Counted from the first letter of the stretch, positions 8,884 through 16,909 are shown. The stretch is DNA of 37,164 nt from Pseudanabaena sp. SR411 (GCF_002251945.1 NZ_NDHW01000042.1:112-37275), one strand, 5' to 3'. The notes: generated by a model from the sequence alone, not told the origin. A program made the numbers and translations.

Positions 8884-9000
8884 GGATGTATCTAAGTATT
8901 ACGTTCTGTTAAACATTTATTTTAACCGTGTCGTTCTTAAAACTGCAATAAAATCTTCATCCCTCAGTAATCCTGAGACAGATAATACTCCTTCCATCAC

Positions 9001-9047
9001 CCAAGAATTAATGATGCGGCGCTTTGCGCCGCATCATTAATTCTTGG
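9001..9047. repeat. Perfect 22-bp hairpin abutting the IS remnant
   Basis: Arms CCAAGAATTAATGATGCGGC plus GC and their complement, loop TTT. Its last base coincides with the first base of the left inverted repeat of the adjacent element, suggesting insertion at the hairpin base. Confidence 0.8.
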
Positions 9048-9142
9048 TTAGTGTCATTATTTAGTCACTTGATTAGAGGAGAAAGAATAGCTGAAAGTAG
9101 GGGAAATGGAAATAAAGTGATCTAAGCAAGCACCCATGAACA

Positions 9143-9235
9143 TATAGCAGTCCTATATCATTTGTGGATTTTTTTGGTTTGTGGAAGGACACCCCATCGG
9201 GGTGTCCTTCCACAAACCATTTAGGATTGCTATAG
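9143..9235. repeat. Hairpin element nested inside the IS remnant
   Basis: A perfect 20-bp stem (GGTTTGTGGAAGGACACCCC and complement, loop ATC) at 9176-9218. It is bracketed by an outer imperfect inverted repeat, TATAGCAGTCCTA against TAGGATTGCTATA. The nesting shows it arrived in, or arose within, the IS. Confidence 0.7.
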
Positions 9236-9960
9236 CAAAACGAGAACAACAAATTCTACGGGGTAAAGCTACAAGTTTTCAGCCAGAACTGGATGAAGCA
9301 TTAGAACAAGCAATGAAGTCAGCCGTGCTCGAAGTAGCCAAAACAGTACTAGAATCGGCTCTAGAGGAAGAAGTGAAAGCAGAGCTAGCCAAATTGGCTT
9401 CAGACAGACCAAGGCGTTCAGGCTATTTTCAACGGGGACTCGATACACAGTATGGACATATGAGCAACTTACGAGTGCCGAAACTGCGACGGCACAACAG
9501 CGAGAGGGAGTAGCAAATACGGTAACGATACCAATTTTCCGTACTGCTGTGAATGAAGTTATACTTGCCGTCCAAAACCAACTAAATACCCGCCGCGACT
9601 TAGCTAAACACCTAAGATGATGCTCGTCGATGGAGTATGGGTGGATATTCAATACACACGAGATGAATTTAAGGAAGACCGTGCTGGACATCTGTGTCAG
9701 CGTCGAGAAGCAGAAGAACGTGTAGTTTTGGTAGCAATGGCTGTGTGGGAAGACGGCTCTTATGAAGTCCTGCACTATGAAATTGACACGGAGGAAGGGG
9801 AAACAGAGTGGAGTCAGTTTTTTGAGCGTCCTATCGAGCGCGGATTAGAACCAACCGAGGTGCAATTAGTGGCGAGTGACGGGACATTAGGATTGCCTAA
9901 AACCTTACAAAAAAACTTGCCTAACGCTCAACAGCAACTAGGCATGACCTCAAATCGGTG
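9235..9960 (+). pseudogene. IS256-family transposase, frameshifted and truncated
   Basis: The N-terminal part (to 9513) contains ELDEALEQAMKSAVLEVAKT, then GYFQRGLDTQYG and LRVPKLR, typical of IS256 transposase N-termini. The reading then moves to another frame (AQQREGVANTVTIPIF, ending at a TGA at 9618) and to a third frame starting at 9617. That last part carries VDGVWVDIQ and VQLVASDGTLGLPKTL, which I take as the first two catalytic Asp regions. The central segment is shortened and the C-terminal third with the catalytic Glu is missing. Confidence 0.68.
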
Positions 9961-10067
9961 GCGAATAAATAATGACACTAACGGAAATTGAGAAAGCTGT
10001 ATGTATTGAGCTTGGCTTCACTTCAATGACTTCTCATTTTAACAGCTAGACTGACAAGCGATCGCTT

Positions 10068-10162
10068 CCAGCACTTACTGTTCAAACGAACCACCAAAGA
10101 TTTTTTAAAAGTTTTGCTTCGCAAAACTTTTAAAAAATCTTTGGGTTTAAGCGCAAAATGTT
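10068..10162. repeat. Family B hairpin element
   Basis: A perfect 24-bp stem with TTC loop (10094-10144). The left flank TTCAAACGAACCA and right flank GGGTTTAAGCGCAAAATG match the copies at 10421-10523, 16013-16125, 16803-16909 and the partial copy at 23081-23147. Confidence 0.75.
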
Positions 10163-10172
10163 AATTTCACTC

Positions 10173-10394
10173 TTATTGGGGTTTACACTTACCAGCGCGA
10201 ATTAAGCCAACTCGTTTGGCGATCGCTTCACCTTGAGAGGCAAATGCGCCCCATGTTTCCACAGAATTTAAAATTTCCTCTTGGTGATCGCTGTTGACAA
10301 TTTCGCAAATACCAGTATCACGTTTACAAATAAACCACTGATTTGATGCAACGCGATCGTAGAGATTCTGTGAATTGTCAATTTGAGAAGACAT
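10173..10394 (-). CDS. Small conserved hypothetical protein
   Basis: 73 aa with no membrane segment. It has an aromatic segment (NQWFICKRDTGICEIV) and a C-terminal motif WGAFASQGEAIAKRVGLIRAGKCKPQ, of which the last dozen residues look strongly constrained. I recall similar short proteins in other cyanobacteria but can assign no function. It is isolated between two Family B hairpins, one of which may terminate it. Confidence 0.6.
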   Translation of the reverse strand: MSSQIDNSQNLYDRVASNQWFICKRDTGICEIVNSDHQEEILNSVETWGAFASQGEAIAKRVGLIRAGKCKPQ

Positions 10395-10420
10395 AGGATT
10401 AGTTACAGGCTAGATTACAT

Positions 10421-10523
10421 ACAGCTACTACTGATCAACTGAACCCAAGGAAAACTTTTGCAAGTGTTGTGACGTAACACTTGCAAAAGTTCTCTTGGTT
10501 CGGGTTTGAGCGTAAAGCGCTGT
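10421..10523. repeat. Family B hairpin element upstream of the small hypothetical gene
   Basis: Outer ends ACAGC/GCTGT. The stem at 10445-10498 is slightly imperfect (arm core AACTTTTGCAAGTGTT). The right flank GGGTTTGAGCGTAAAGCGCTGT matches the copy at 16013-16125. It lies just upstream of the leftward gene ending at 10173. Confidence 0.7.
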
Positions 10524-10593
10524 AAATGTAGCAATTATAAATTATTTGTGGGAAGTGCAGCCTACGTTTGTCCATCTCACAAATTAGCATAAG

Positions 10594-10683
10594 GGTTCTG
10601 CAATTTAATAAGGAACCCGATTTTTGATGGCACAGCGAAGCCGTGCCATCAAAAATCGGGTTCCTTGTTTTACGGCGAAGTCA
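10594..10683. repeat. Family A hairpin element, inverted
   Basis: Stem at 10610-10666 with arms AAGGAACCCGATTTTTGATG plus GCAC. On the complementary strand its flanks read ATGACTTCGCCGTAAAACAA and TTATTAAATTG, the same as the element at 3365-3461, but the stem between is a different sequence. Confidence 0.72.
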
Positions 10684-10868
10684 TAATCTTCTAAATTGCT
10701 TGAAATTGCTATATTCAGAGCATAATGATGGTGAAATCTCATGATTTATGCAATTTAGCAGCTTGCATCATGTCCCTAAACGTAGTACAAGAAAGCATAG
10801 ATTTGTTAAAGTTTTGTAAAATATTGCAAGCTACTTAAGAGATCCCCAATAAATACAAACATTACAAA

Positions 10869-11456
10869 ATGGCGTTAACTATGGCGCAAGTCTTTGGAGA
10901 ATTTACAGAAGATTTTTCGGAAAGAAGCGAATTTTTGGTTCTCGGATTTTCTCCATCCTCTCTACCAATTCAACTACGCTGGAAGACAAATGGGCTTTCC
11001 GCCGATTTCCTAGGGGACTATGTTAAAAACTTTTTCCCAGGCGATACTAGTGCTGCTTTAAATAAACAAACTGAAGTGCGTCATGCAGTTAGTTTTGTCG
11101 CTAATGAATTGCTAGAAAATGCAATGAAATATAGTGATAAAAGCGCAGGACAACCAATTAATCTAGAAGTACATTTGTTTAGCGATCGCCTAATATTTCT
11201 ATCAAAAAATAGTGTTCATCAAGATGCGATCGCTAATTTTCAGTCCTACTTACAAGAAATTACTACTGGTGATATTGGTGAAATGTATATTAACCAAGTT
11301 GAAAAAAGTGTTGACATTGATGAATCTGAAAGTTCTGGACTTGGCTATTTGACCATGATTATGGACTATGATGCAGTCCTAGGGTGGAAGTTTGAACAGG
11401 TTTCTGGCAATAATCCTGCCACAATAGTAACAACAATGGTTCAGTTACCTCTCTAG
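10869..11456 (+). CDS. Anti-sigma-like HATPase-type kinase (SiaB/DUF6272-like)
   Basis: 195 aa. It has a GHKL-type ATP-binding pattern: an N-box-like FVANELLENAMKYSDK (about 76-91) and a G-box-like SGLGYLTMIMDYDA (about 155-168). This fits RsbW/SpoIIAB-like switch kinases that phosphorylate a STAS antagonist. A STAS-like gene follows 88 nt later, so the two probably form a partner-switch pair. In Synechocystis, comparable genes sit in the icfG cluster, but no PP2C phosphatase gene is present here. ATG 10881 is an alternative start. Confidence 0.65.
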   Translation: MALTMAQVFGEFTEDFSERSEFLVLGFSPSSLPIQLRWKTNGLSADFLGDYVKNFFPGDTSAALNKQTEVRHAVSFVANELLENAMKYSDKSAGQPINLEVHLFSDRLIFLSKNSVHQDAIANFQSYLQEITTGDIGEMYINQVEKSVDIDESESSGLGYLTMIMDYDAVLGWKFEQVSGNNPATIVTTMVQLPL

Positions 11457-11544
11457 CAACATATTTAATCAAAAATCATTAGAGTCTTTTCTAGTGAGTT
11501 TTACTAAAAATATTCATCAAGTTTATATTAGGAGAATTTAAAGA

Positions 11545-11889
11545 ATGGAAGTTAAAGGGGATGATTATCGGGTCTGGTATGAACAATCAGATACAGTTAT
11601 CTATTGTCAAGGATCTTTACGTCTAGCAGGGACAGAAGAATATGCCCCAATTGTCCAAATTTTAGAAAATGTAATTGAACAAAATCCTAAAAAGATCACC
11701 TTAAATCTCTGTCAATTAGAATTCTTAAATAGTTCAGGTATTAATGTTCTATCTAAATTTGTGATCAAAGTTCGCCAAAAAGAGACTATTAAGATTGTTG
11801 TCCAAGGCTCTGAAAATATACCTTGGCAAGGAAAATCCTTAAAAAATCTGCAAAGATTAATGCCCGCTCTAAAGTTGGATTGGGTTTAG
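11545..11889 (+). CDS. STAS-domain anti-sigma-antagonist-like protein
   Basis: 114 aa. The central segment ITLNLCQLEFLNSSGINVLS (51-70) matches the STAS core strand-loop-helix, with the NSSG (62-65) site where antagonists are phosphorylated on Ser. A good Shine-Dalgarno (AGGAG) precedes the ATG. It follows the HATPase gene on the same strand, supporting a kinase-substrate relationship. The downstream target is unknown. Confidence 0.68.
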   Translation: MEVKGDDYRVWYEQSDTVIYCQGSLRLAGTEEYAPIVQILENVIEQNPKKITLNLCQLEFLNSSGINVLSKFVIKVRQKETIKIVVQGSENIPWQGKSLKNLQRLMPALKLDWV

Positions 11890-11898
11890 CTAATTGAC

Positions 11899-12390
11899 TT
11901 ACTTCGAAATATCTTTGCTGATTTTGTAGATAATTTCGTTACGAATAATTCCCAAAAGACTATTAATCACGGCTGGTGAAATATGACCAGTATCCACCTC
12001 ACGACCTGAAACTTGCGATAAAAATGTCAAAATCTGTTTTGGCAAAATTAACGTCATCCCATTTTTAAGATGTAGTTCTAATTTGCCAACTCCTGTAACT
12101 ACAGGATAAATGCTGTATTGACTTAATCCATTGATCAACTGTCCGCCAGCATCAAAATAACTCAATTGTACATATCGATAGTTAGGGGGGTGGCTACTAT
12201 AGCCATCAAGCTCTTGCTTAATTAATTCAGAAAGGTCAATACAATTATTAGCTTGTGCAAATGACAAACATTGCTCTAATGCTCTAGTTAATGGCAACTT
12301 ATTAATTGCTTCTTCGGGTTCCAGTCGCAATTCTAGGGCAGCGAGGATATCAGTTACACTGAAGGCAATGCGAGTTTTGGGAGCTGACAT
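11899..12390 (-). CDS. AbiTii-domain-like protein
   Basis: 163 aa, convergent with the STAS gene. Residues about 27-75 (LPLTRALEQCLSFAQANNCI, then LIKQELDGYSSHPPNYR) resemble the AbiTii domain, in which a helix pair ending in ELNGY is followed by PxYR. The C-terminal helix INSLLGIIRNEIIYKI fits the domain's last helix. AbiTii modules are known in abortive-infection-type proteins fused to toxic domains; no second domain is present here. A defence role is inference only. Confidence 0.5.
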   Translation of the reverse strand: MSAPKTRIAFSVTDILAALELRLEPEEAINKLPLTRALEQCLSFAQANNCIDLSELIKQELDGYSSHPPNYRYVQLSYFDAGGQLINGLSQYSIYPVVTGVGKLELHLKNGMTLILPKQILTFLSQVSGREVDTGHISPAVINSLLGIIRNEIIYKISKDISK

Positions 12391-12647
12391 GGTATTCGCA
12401 CAAAAAATCTATTGCTAAGTAGCTGGGTGCAATTGAATATAAACCCCAAAAACTGTGGTGCAGACTGCGCTACAGTTTTTGACCTTGTTTTTTTATTAAG
12501 CCCAACTACTTAGTAAACTTAAGACATAAAACTCATAAAGTAAAGATGATGCTCTGCCCTGCCTTTACCTTATGCAGGTTTCACATTGGTCGAGACCTAT
12601 GATAATCGGCTAAAATGGAAATCTAAAGTTATTCTTGCCTAAAGTCC

Positions 12648-13775
12648 ATGCTCACTTCTGATCGCACTGTTAAACAAGAAAGTAAACAAGAAACTACACC
12701 AGACGTTATTGATGTAGATGTCCCCAAACGTGGGATGCCCGTTACGATCATTACAGGTTTTTTAGGCAGTGGCAAAACCACTTTACTCAACCACATTTTG
12801 CAAAATCAACAGGATTTGAAGGTTGCAGTTTTAGTAAATGAGTTTGGGGATATCAACATTGATAGTCAGTTGCTAGTATCCATCGATGAAAACATGATGG
12901 AATTGAGCAATGGCTGTATTTGCTGCACCATCAATGATGGGCTAGTGGATGCTGTTTACAATGTCCTTGAAAAGGGCGATCGCATTGATTACATGATTGT
13001 TGAGACTACAGGCGTTGCTGATCCTTTACCGATCGCGCTCACTTTTTTAGGTACTGAGTTGCAGCATTTGACGCGCCTTGATTCGATTTTGACGGTAGTT
13101 GACTCGGAAGCTTTTACCTCTGAGCATTTCAACAGTGAGGTAGCCTACTCACAAATTATGTATGGCGACATTATCATTCTTAATAAAACCGATCTAGTTA
13201 GCGAAGAAAAGCTGCAAGAACTAGAGGCTTACATTAATAAGACCAAGACTAAAGCTCGGATCTTGCGATCGCAGTTAGGAGTTGTGCCACTGCCACTAAT
13301 TTTGGATATCCAGATCGACCAATCAGCGATCGCCGCCACCCAAGAGTCCAGTCAAGAGGCTGATCATCACAAGCATGACGATCACACCCACCACGACCAT
13401 GACCACGCTCATACCCATAAACACAGCCATGATTCCGACTGCCAACAGGATCATCACGATCATGAGCATCATCACCATTCCAATCACCTAGACAACGACG
13501 GATTTATATCAATTTCATTCCAAAGCGATCGCGCTTTTAATCTTGATAAATTTCAAAATTTTCTTGACAAGCAATTACCAACCGATGTTTTTCGTGCCAA
13601 GGGTATTCTGTGGTTCGCAAATATCGACAATCGCTATGTTTTTCAACTGAGTGGCAAGCGTTACGAACTCAAAACCGATGATCGTGGCAAATCTTTAAAA
13701 AATCAATTAGTAATTATCGGTCGTGATTTACACCGTGAAGAACTATTAGCACAGCTTACAGACTGTCTCGTTTAA
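12648..13775 (+). CDS. CobW/COG0523-family GTPase with a histidine-rich metal-binding loop
   Basis: 375 aa, cytosolic G3E GTPase, probably a metal (zinc or cobalt) chaperone. The P-loop GFLGSGKTT is at 37-45, the family metal site C90-x-C92-C93 in NGCICC, and NKTD at 179-182. A His-rich segment at about 240-280 has 20 His in 41 residues, followed by the C-terminal CobW domain. I chose the first ATG, although the conserved fold starts near residue 30. An upstream ATGATAATCG could be a degenerate Zur half-site, but I do not rely on it. A Family A hairpin follows the stop. Confidence 0.88.
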   Translation: MLTSDRTVKQESKQETTPDVIDVDVPKRGMPVTIITGFLGSGKTTLLNHILQNQQDLKVAVLVNEFGDINIDSQLLVSIDENMMELSNGCICCTINDGLVDAVYNVLEKGDRIDYMIVETTGVADPLPIALTFLGTELQHLTRLDSILTVVDSEAFTSEHFNSEVAYSQIMYGDIIILNKTDLVSEEKLQELEAYINKTKTKARILRSQLGVVPLPLILDIQIDQSAIAATQESSQEADHHKHDDHTHHDHDHAHTHKHSHDSDCQQDHHDHEHHHHSNHLDNDGFISISFQSDRAFNLDKFQNFLDKQLPTDVFRAKGILWFANIDNRYVFQLSGKRYELKTDDRGKSLKNQLVIIGRDLHREELLAQLTDCLV

Positions 13776-13858
13776 CAAAGAACCAAATTTTTAGTGCCTC
13801 GGCTTTGCCGAGGCACTAAAAATTTGGTTCTTTATTTTACTGTGCTTCCCTTAGAGAT
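13776..13858. repeat. Family A hairpin element / terminator between convergent genes
   Basis: A perfect 27-bp stem with TTT loop (13777-13833) directly after the CobW stop. The outer flank TTCTTTATTTTACTGTGC matches other Family A copies. It lies between the convergent CobW and thioredoxin genes and may terminate one or both. Confidence 0.75.
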
Positions 13859-13867
13859 GTTTTTTGA

Positions 13868-14185
13868 TTACGCATGTACCGCTAAGCGATCGCATAGTTG
13901 ATCGGCTTGAATTACCCCCTCAACTCGATCAACAGGCGCTCCATCTTTAAATAGAACCAATGTTGGCAAAGCATAAACTTTGTACTGTGAGGCGAGATCG
14001 GGGTAATTATCAGTATTGATCTTGACAATTTGAACTTTGTCTTTCATCTTTTCACTCACCTTGTCCAAAATCCCTGTCATCAATTGGCAAGGACCACACC
14101 AAGGCGCATAAAAATCTACCAGAACAGGCAATTCTGAACTTTCCAACAATTCATCAAAACTACCAAACTGCTTTTTTACTGACAT
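13868..14185 (-). CDS. Thioredoxin, probably y-type
   Basis: 105 aa, a full-length thioredoxin fold. The active site is WCGPC at 29-33 and the cis-Pro is in YALPTLVLFKDG (about 72-83). The N-terminus SFDELLESSELPVLVDFYAP and VQIVKINTDNYPDLASQYKV resemble plastid/cyanobacterial TrxY more than TrxA, though type assignment by eye is tentative. It would reduce disulfides of target enzymes in the cytosol. Confidence 0.9.
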   Translation of the reverse strand: MSVKKQFGSFDELLESSELPVLVDFYAPWCGPCQLMTGILDKVSEKMKDKVQIVKINTDNYPDLASQYKVYALPTLVLFKDGAPVDRVEGVIQADQLCDRLAVHA

Positions 14186-14321
14186 GTAGCGATCGCTCCT
14201 CTAAAAACTCAATTCTATAACAATTGCTATAAAAGTAGGAGATGCTAATTTGGGGCTTTAAAACATCGGTAGAATTTCTCCAAAAAACGATTTATACCTA
14301 TCGCCATTTTAGTTAAAAACC

Positions 14322-14363
14322 AAAACCCAAAAGAGAGTTCGCTGCAACTCTCTTTTGGGTTTT
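14322..14363. repeat. Hairpin upstream of efp
   Basis: Arms AAAACCCAAAAGAGAGTT and complement around loop CGCTGC. It resembles the stem ends of the other elements (AAACCC/GGGTTT). It lies about 65 nt before the efp start, so it may be in the leader or upstream of the promoter. Confidence 0.65.
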
Positions 14364-14429
14364 GAATTTTTTTGTCGCAAAGGTTACATCGCTAGGATAA
14401 AATTGTCACTGGCTATTACTCAATCTGCA

Positions 14430-14990
14430 ATGATCTCTAGTAACGATTTTCGACCCGGCGTAACAATTGAACTTGATGGCGAAGTCTGGCGTGTAGTTGA
14501 ATTTTTACACGTAAAGCCAGGCAAAGGTTCGGCTTTTGTCCGCACCACTCTCAAAAGCGCCATGACAGGTAAAAACCTAGAAAGAACTTTCAGAGCTGGG
14601 GAAATGGTTCCTCAAGCTGTTCTGGAAAAAAGCTCCATGCAGCACACCTATAAAGACGGAGATGATTATGTCTTTATGGATATGCAAAGCTATGAAGAAG
14701 CTAATTTGACCTCAGCCCAAATTGGCAGTCGTGTCAAATATATTAAAGAAGGCATGGAAGTTAATGTCGTGCGTTGGGGCGATCGGGTAATTGATGTGGA
14801 GTTACCCAATACTGTTGTACTAGAAGTAATCGAAACTGATCCCGGACTAAAGGGTGATACAGCAACGGGTGGTAGCAAAGCTGCTAAGGTGGAAACTGGC
14901 GCATCAATCAATGTTCCCCTATTTGTGAATATTGGCGATCGCATCAAAATTGATACTCGTGAAGACACGTATTTGGGGCGTGAAAATTAG
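14430..14990 (+). CDS. efp: Elongation factor P
   Basis: 186 aa, the usual EF-P length from the ATG at 14430; a longer in-frame extension upstream is not family-like. It begins [20 protein letters not shown] and carries the tip loop PGKGSAF with Lys32, the residue that is modified or contacts the P-site tRNA. The C-terminus ([18 protein letters not shown]) is canonical. It relieves ribosome stalling at polyproline. accB starts on the next base after the stop, the classical cyanobacterial efp-accB arrangement, indicating cotranscription. Confidence 0.95.
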   Translation: MISSNDFRPGVTIELDGEVWRVVEFLHVKPGKGSAFVRTTLKSAMTGKNLERTFRAGEMVPQAVLEKSSMQHTYKDGDDYVFMDMQSYEEANLTSAQIGSRVKYIKEGMEVNVVRWGDRVIDVELPNTVVLEVIETDPGLKGDTATGGSKAAKVETGASINVPLFVNIGDRIKIDTREDTYLGREN

Positions 14991-15482
14991 GTGGAATTTA
15001 GCTTAGATCAAGTACGTGAATTAGTCACGATTCTAAATAAGACGGATATTACCGAACTGACGCTAGAATCAGGCGATGTCCGTCTGAGTATCCGTAAAAG
15101 CGAAACTAGAGTTTCGACAATGCCTGTGGTTATGCCAACATCTGCTGTTGGCTCCGCTGTAAACTCAGCAGCGATCGAGCATACCTCTATAAGCCCTGTC
15201 GTGCATACCACCACAGTTGCTGACTCTCTTCCCTCCAAAAAACTCATCGAGATCACATCGCCGATGGTTGGTACTTTCTATCGTTCTCCAGCCCCTGACG
15301 AGGCTCCGTTTGTGGAGATTGGAGATACTGTCAAAAAAGGGCACACAGTTTGCATCATCGAAGCTATGAAGTTAATGAATGAGATCGAATCAGAATCGTC
15401 TGGCAAAATCGTGGAAATTCTGGTGGACAATACTCAACCAGTTGAGTATGGTCAAGTTTTAATGCGAATCGAAGCAAATTAA
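14991..15482 (+). CDS. accB: Biotin carboxyl carrier protein of acetyl-CoA carboxylase
   Basis: 163 aa from a GTG immediately following the efp stop. It has an N-terminal helical region, a Ser/Thr/Ala/Val-rich linker (about 42-80), and the biotinyl domain with the [10 protein letters not shown] site (biotin-accepting Lys127) and [20 protein letters not shown]. It carries carboxybiotin between biotin carboxylase and carboxyltransferase in fatty-acid synthesis. Start and length match family members. A strong terminator follows. Confidence 0.95.
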   Translation: MEFSLDQVRELVTILNKTDITELTLESGDVRLSIRKSETRVSTMPVVMPTSAVGSAVNSAAIEHTSISPVVHTTTVADSLPSKKLIEITSPMVGTFYRSPAPDEAPFVEIGDTVKKGHTVCIIEAMKLMNEIESESSGKIVEILVDNTQPVEYGQVLMRIEAN

Positions 15483-15484
15483 AC

Positions 15485-15516
15485 AAAAAAAGAGTCGCAA
15501 CGCGACTCTTTTTTTA
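15485..15516 (+). terminator. Intrinsic terminator of efp-accB
   Basis: GAGTCGC/GCGACTC stem flanked by A- and T-runs, loop AAC. It starts within a few bases of the accB stop. Confidence 0.88.
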
Positions 15517-15586
15517 TCTCAAAAGGCGGCTCTATGTGCCGTCTTTTCTATGTCTTGCGATATTTTTAGACCACACTTAAGAGATA

Positions 15587-15616
15587 TTGTGTTTAATTGT
15601 AAACAATTGTTAAGAT
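15587..15616 (+). promoter_or_regulatory. Candidate promoter with an inverted repeat in the spacer
   Basis: TTGTGT (15587-15592), an 18-nt spacer, then TAAGAT (15611-15616). The spacer contains AATTGT-AA-ACAATT, an operator-like inverted repeat. Upstream of the HLIP-like gene, whose Shine-Dalgarno AAGGAG is strong. Confidence 0.35.
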
Positions 15617-15672
15617 AACAACATCGAAAACAAATAATTTATCAAGGAAATTCCAATCTTAAGGAGAAAACT

Positions 15673-15909
15673 ATGGAAACCAAATTTGACTTTAGTGGCG
15701 AAAAACTTTTCACACCGATCGCTTTTCGTGAAGACTTTAATCAATTTGCGCGTCTAAGCGAAACTCAAGCTTGGTCAATGTTTTTTACAGCCAGTCGTGA
15801 AGATAATGCCCTCGGTTTCAGTAGAACCGTAGGAAGATTTTGGACAGGATTAGTGATTGCGGCAGTTGTTGAATCAATTCTCGGCGTTACGGTTTTTCAT
15901 GTGTTTTAA
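15673..15909 (+). CDS. Small single-TM protein, possibly HLIP-like
   Basis: 78 aa with a soluble N-terminal 50 residues and one C-terminal TM helix. The helix region VGRFWTGLVIAAVVESILGV resembles the chlorophyll-binding helix of high-light-inducible proteins (GR near its start, E later, short hydrophobic tail VTVFHVF). The usual ExxNGR is replaced by SRTVGR, so the family call is tentative. If correct, it would be a thylakoid photoprotection protein. It is monocistronic with a strong ribosome-binding site and a downstream hairpin with a T-run. Confidence 0.5.
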   Translation: METKFDFSGEKLFTPIAFREDFNQFARLSETQAWSMFFTASREDNALGFSRTVGRFWTGLVIAAVVESILGVTVFHVF

Positions 15910-15972
15910 ATTTTATCTATTTCTCTCAAATCTCGATAGACGCGCTACTAAGTACTTGGACAAAATAAATTA

Positions 15973-16013
15973 CCGAAACCCGTAAAGTTACAACTTTACG
16001 GGTTTCGGTTTTT
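15973..16013 (+). terminator. Hairpin with T-run after the HLIP-like gene
   Basis: CCGAAACCCGTAAAGTT and its complement close a tiny loop, followed by TTTTT. About 65 nt after the stop. Confidence 0.65.
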
Positions 16014-16125
16014 AATTACAGCAATTACCAATCAAACGAACCACAAGAAAAAATTTGAAAGCGTTGCTTCGCAACGCTTTCAAATTTTTTCTTGGTTTGG
16101 GTTTGAGCGCAAAGTGCTGTAATTA
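16013..16125. repeat. Family B hairpin element, best-preserved copy
   Basis: A perfect 11-bp terminal inverted repeat, TAATTACAGCA (16013-16023) and TGCTGTAATTA (16115-16125), encloses flanks CAAACGAACCA and GGTTTGGGTTTGAGCGCAAA. The central perfect 24-bp stem has a TTC loop (16044-16094). The whole is 113 bp with no coding content. Confidence 0.8.
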
Positions 16126-16165
16126 CGTTCATCTACTTATGAGGCTTCGAGAAATATAGGAAAGT

Positions 16166-16702
16166 CTAAGAACCACGTACATTTTTGATCAACCAGTTAA
16201 ACTTAGCTTCGGCTAACTCTAAGTTGCCGATCATAGACTGACCAAACCCACCAAGATGAGATTCTAAATCATCTAGATCATAGCCATATCCAAGGCGGCT
16301 CACAGTACCACGTAGGCGATCAGAAAGACAAAGACAGATAGCGCGATAAAATCGTGACGAAAAATTTATATCTTGTTGGAGTTTCGATAAGAGTTGCACT
16401 CTGGGTATTGATAGTACGACGCTTTCTTCTAGCGATCGCACACTCGCAAGGGGAGGTCGAGTGTCAATAAAAGATACTTCGCCAACTATTTCTCCTTCAG
16501 AAATTCTCGCAAGTTCTTTCTGATCTTGCGATTCAATGGCAACACTAAACGAACCACTCACGACAATGTACAGAGCTTCGCTGATCTGACCTTCGCGGAT
16601 TAATAAGCGATCGGGGGTAATTGTCTCCCTTTTGCCTTTCTGGACAAACCAGTCAAGGTCACTATTATTGAGTTCGCTAAAGAAAAGTAAAATTTTCTTC
16701 AC
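16166..16702 (-). CDS. Cyclic-nucleotide-binding-domain protein without DNA-binding domain
   Basis: 178 aa. It contains a CRP-like beta-barrel with the phosphate-binding-cassette pattern GEIVGEVSFIDTRPPLASV (70-88; E75 and R82 the likely ribose/phosphate contacts). The variant resembles cassettes common in cyanobacterial proteins. After the helix near 115-135 there is about 45 residues without a helix-turn-helix, so it is not a complete CRP-type regulator. Ligand and partner are unknown. Confidence 0.75.
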   Translation of the reverse strand: MKKILLFFSELNNSDLDWFVQKGKRETITPDRLLIREGQISEALYIVVSGSFSVAIESQDQKELARISEGEIVGEVSFIDTRPPLASVRSLEESVVLSIPRVQLLSKLQQDINFSSRFYRAICLCLSDRLRGTVSRLGYGYDLDDLESHLGGFGQSMIGNLELAEAKFNWLIKNVRGS

Positions 16703-16802
16703 ATTTAACCTCTGTAACTGGATAAAACGTAAGAAGTCATATTCTTGCAGATTCTTTTGTACAAATAGTAATGCTAATCAAAAAATTTAAGAAATAGTAA
16801 TT

Positions 16803-16909
16803 TTACAGGGCTTTGTGTTTAAACCCAAACCAAGAGATTTTTTTAAAGTGTTGCTTAGCAACACTTTAAAAAAATCTCTTGTAGTTTGTTTGATCAGTAA
16901 TTGCTGTAA
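16803..16909. repeat. Family B hairpin element, inverted
   Basis: Ends TTACAG/CTGTAA. The 24-bp stem with TTA loop is at 16831-16881. The left flank GGGCTTTGTGTTTAAACCC is the reverse complement of the right flank of the 16013 copy, so this copy is in the opposite orientation. It lies between pgi and the cyclic-nucleotide-domain gene. Confidence 0.75.

Larger units (their letters stand above)
9047..9982 (+). mobile_element. Decayed IS256-family-like insertion sequence with 17-bp terminal inverted repeats
   Basis: GTTAGTGTCATTATTTA at 9047-9063 and its exact complement at 9966-9982 bound a 936-bp element. Inside are fragments of a Mutator/IS256-type transposase in three successive frames. The complementarity weakens but continues inward for about ten more bases. 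No target duplication is visible at the immediate flanks. The transposase is broken and the element includes a foreign hairpin (9143-9235), so it should be inactive unless helped in trans. Confidence 0.75.

Noticed and set aside
9181-9234. Apparent start of the transposase ORF at 9181
   Set aside because: The first codons are read from the hairpin element, not from transposase sequence; homology begins after the element.
12443-12482. Imperfect inverted repeat CCAAAAACTGTGGTG / CGCTACAGTTTTTG between the AbiTii-like and CobW genes
   Set aside because: Several mismatches and no shared flanks with the hairpin families; too weak to list as an element.
12585-12625. Zur operator before the CobW-type gene
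   Set aside because: Only one half-site-like ATGATAATCG is visible, with no convincing dyad partner.
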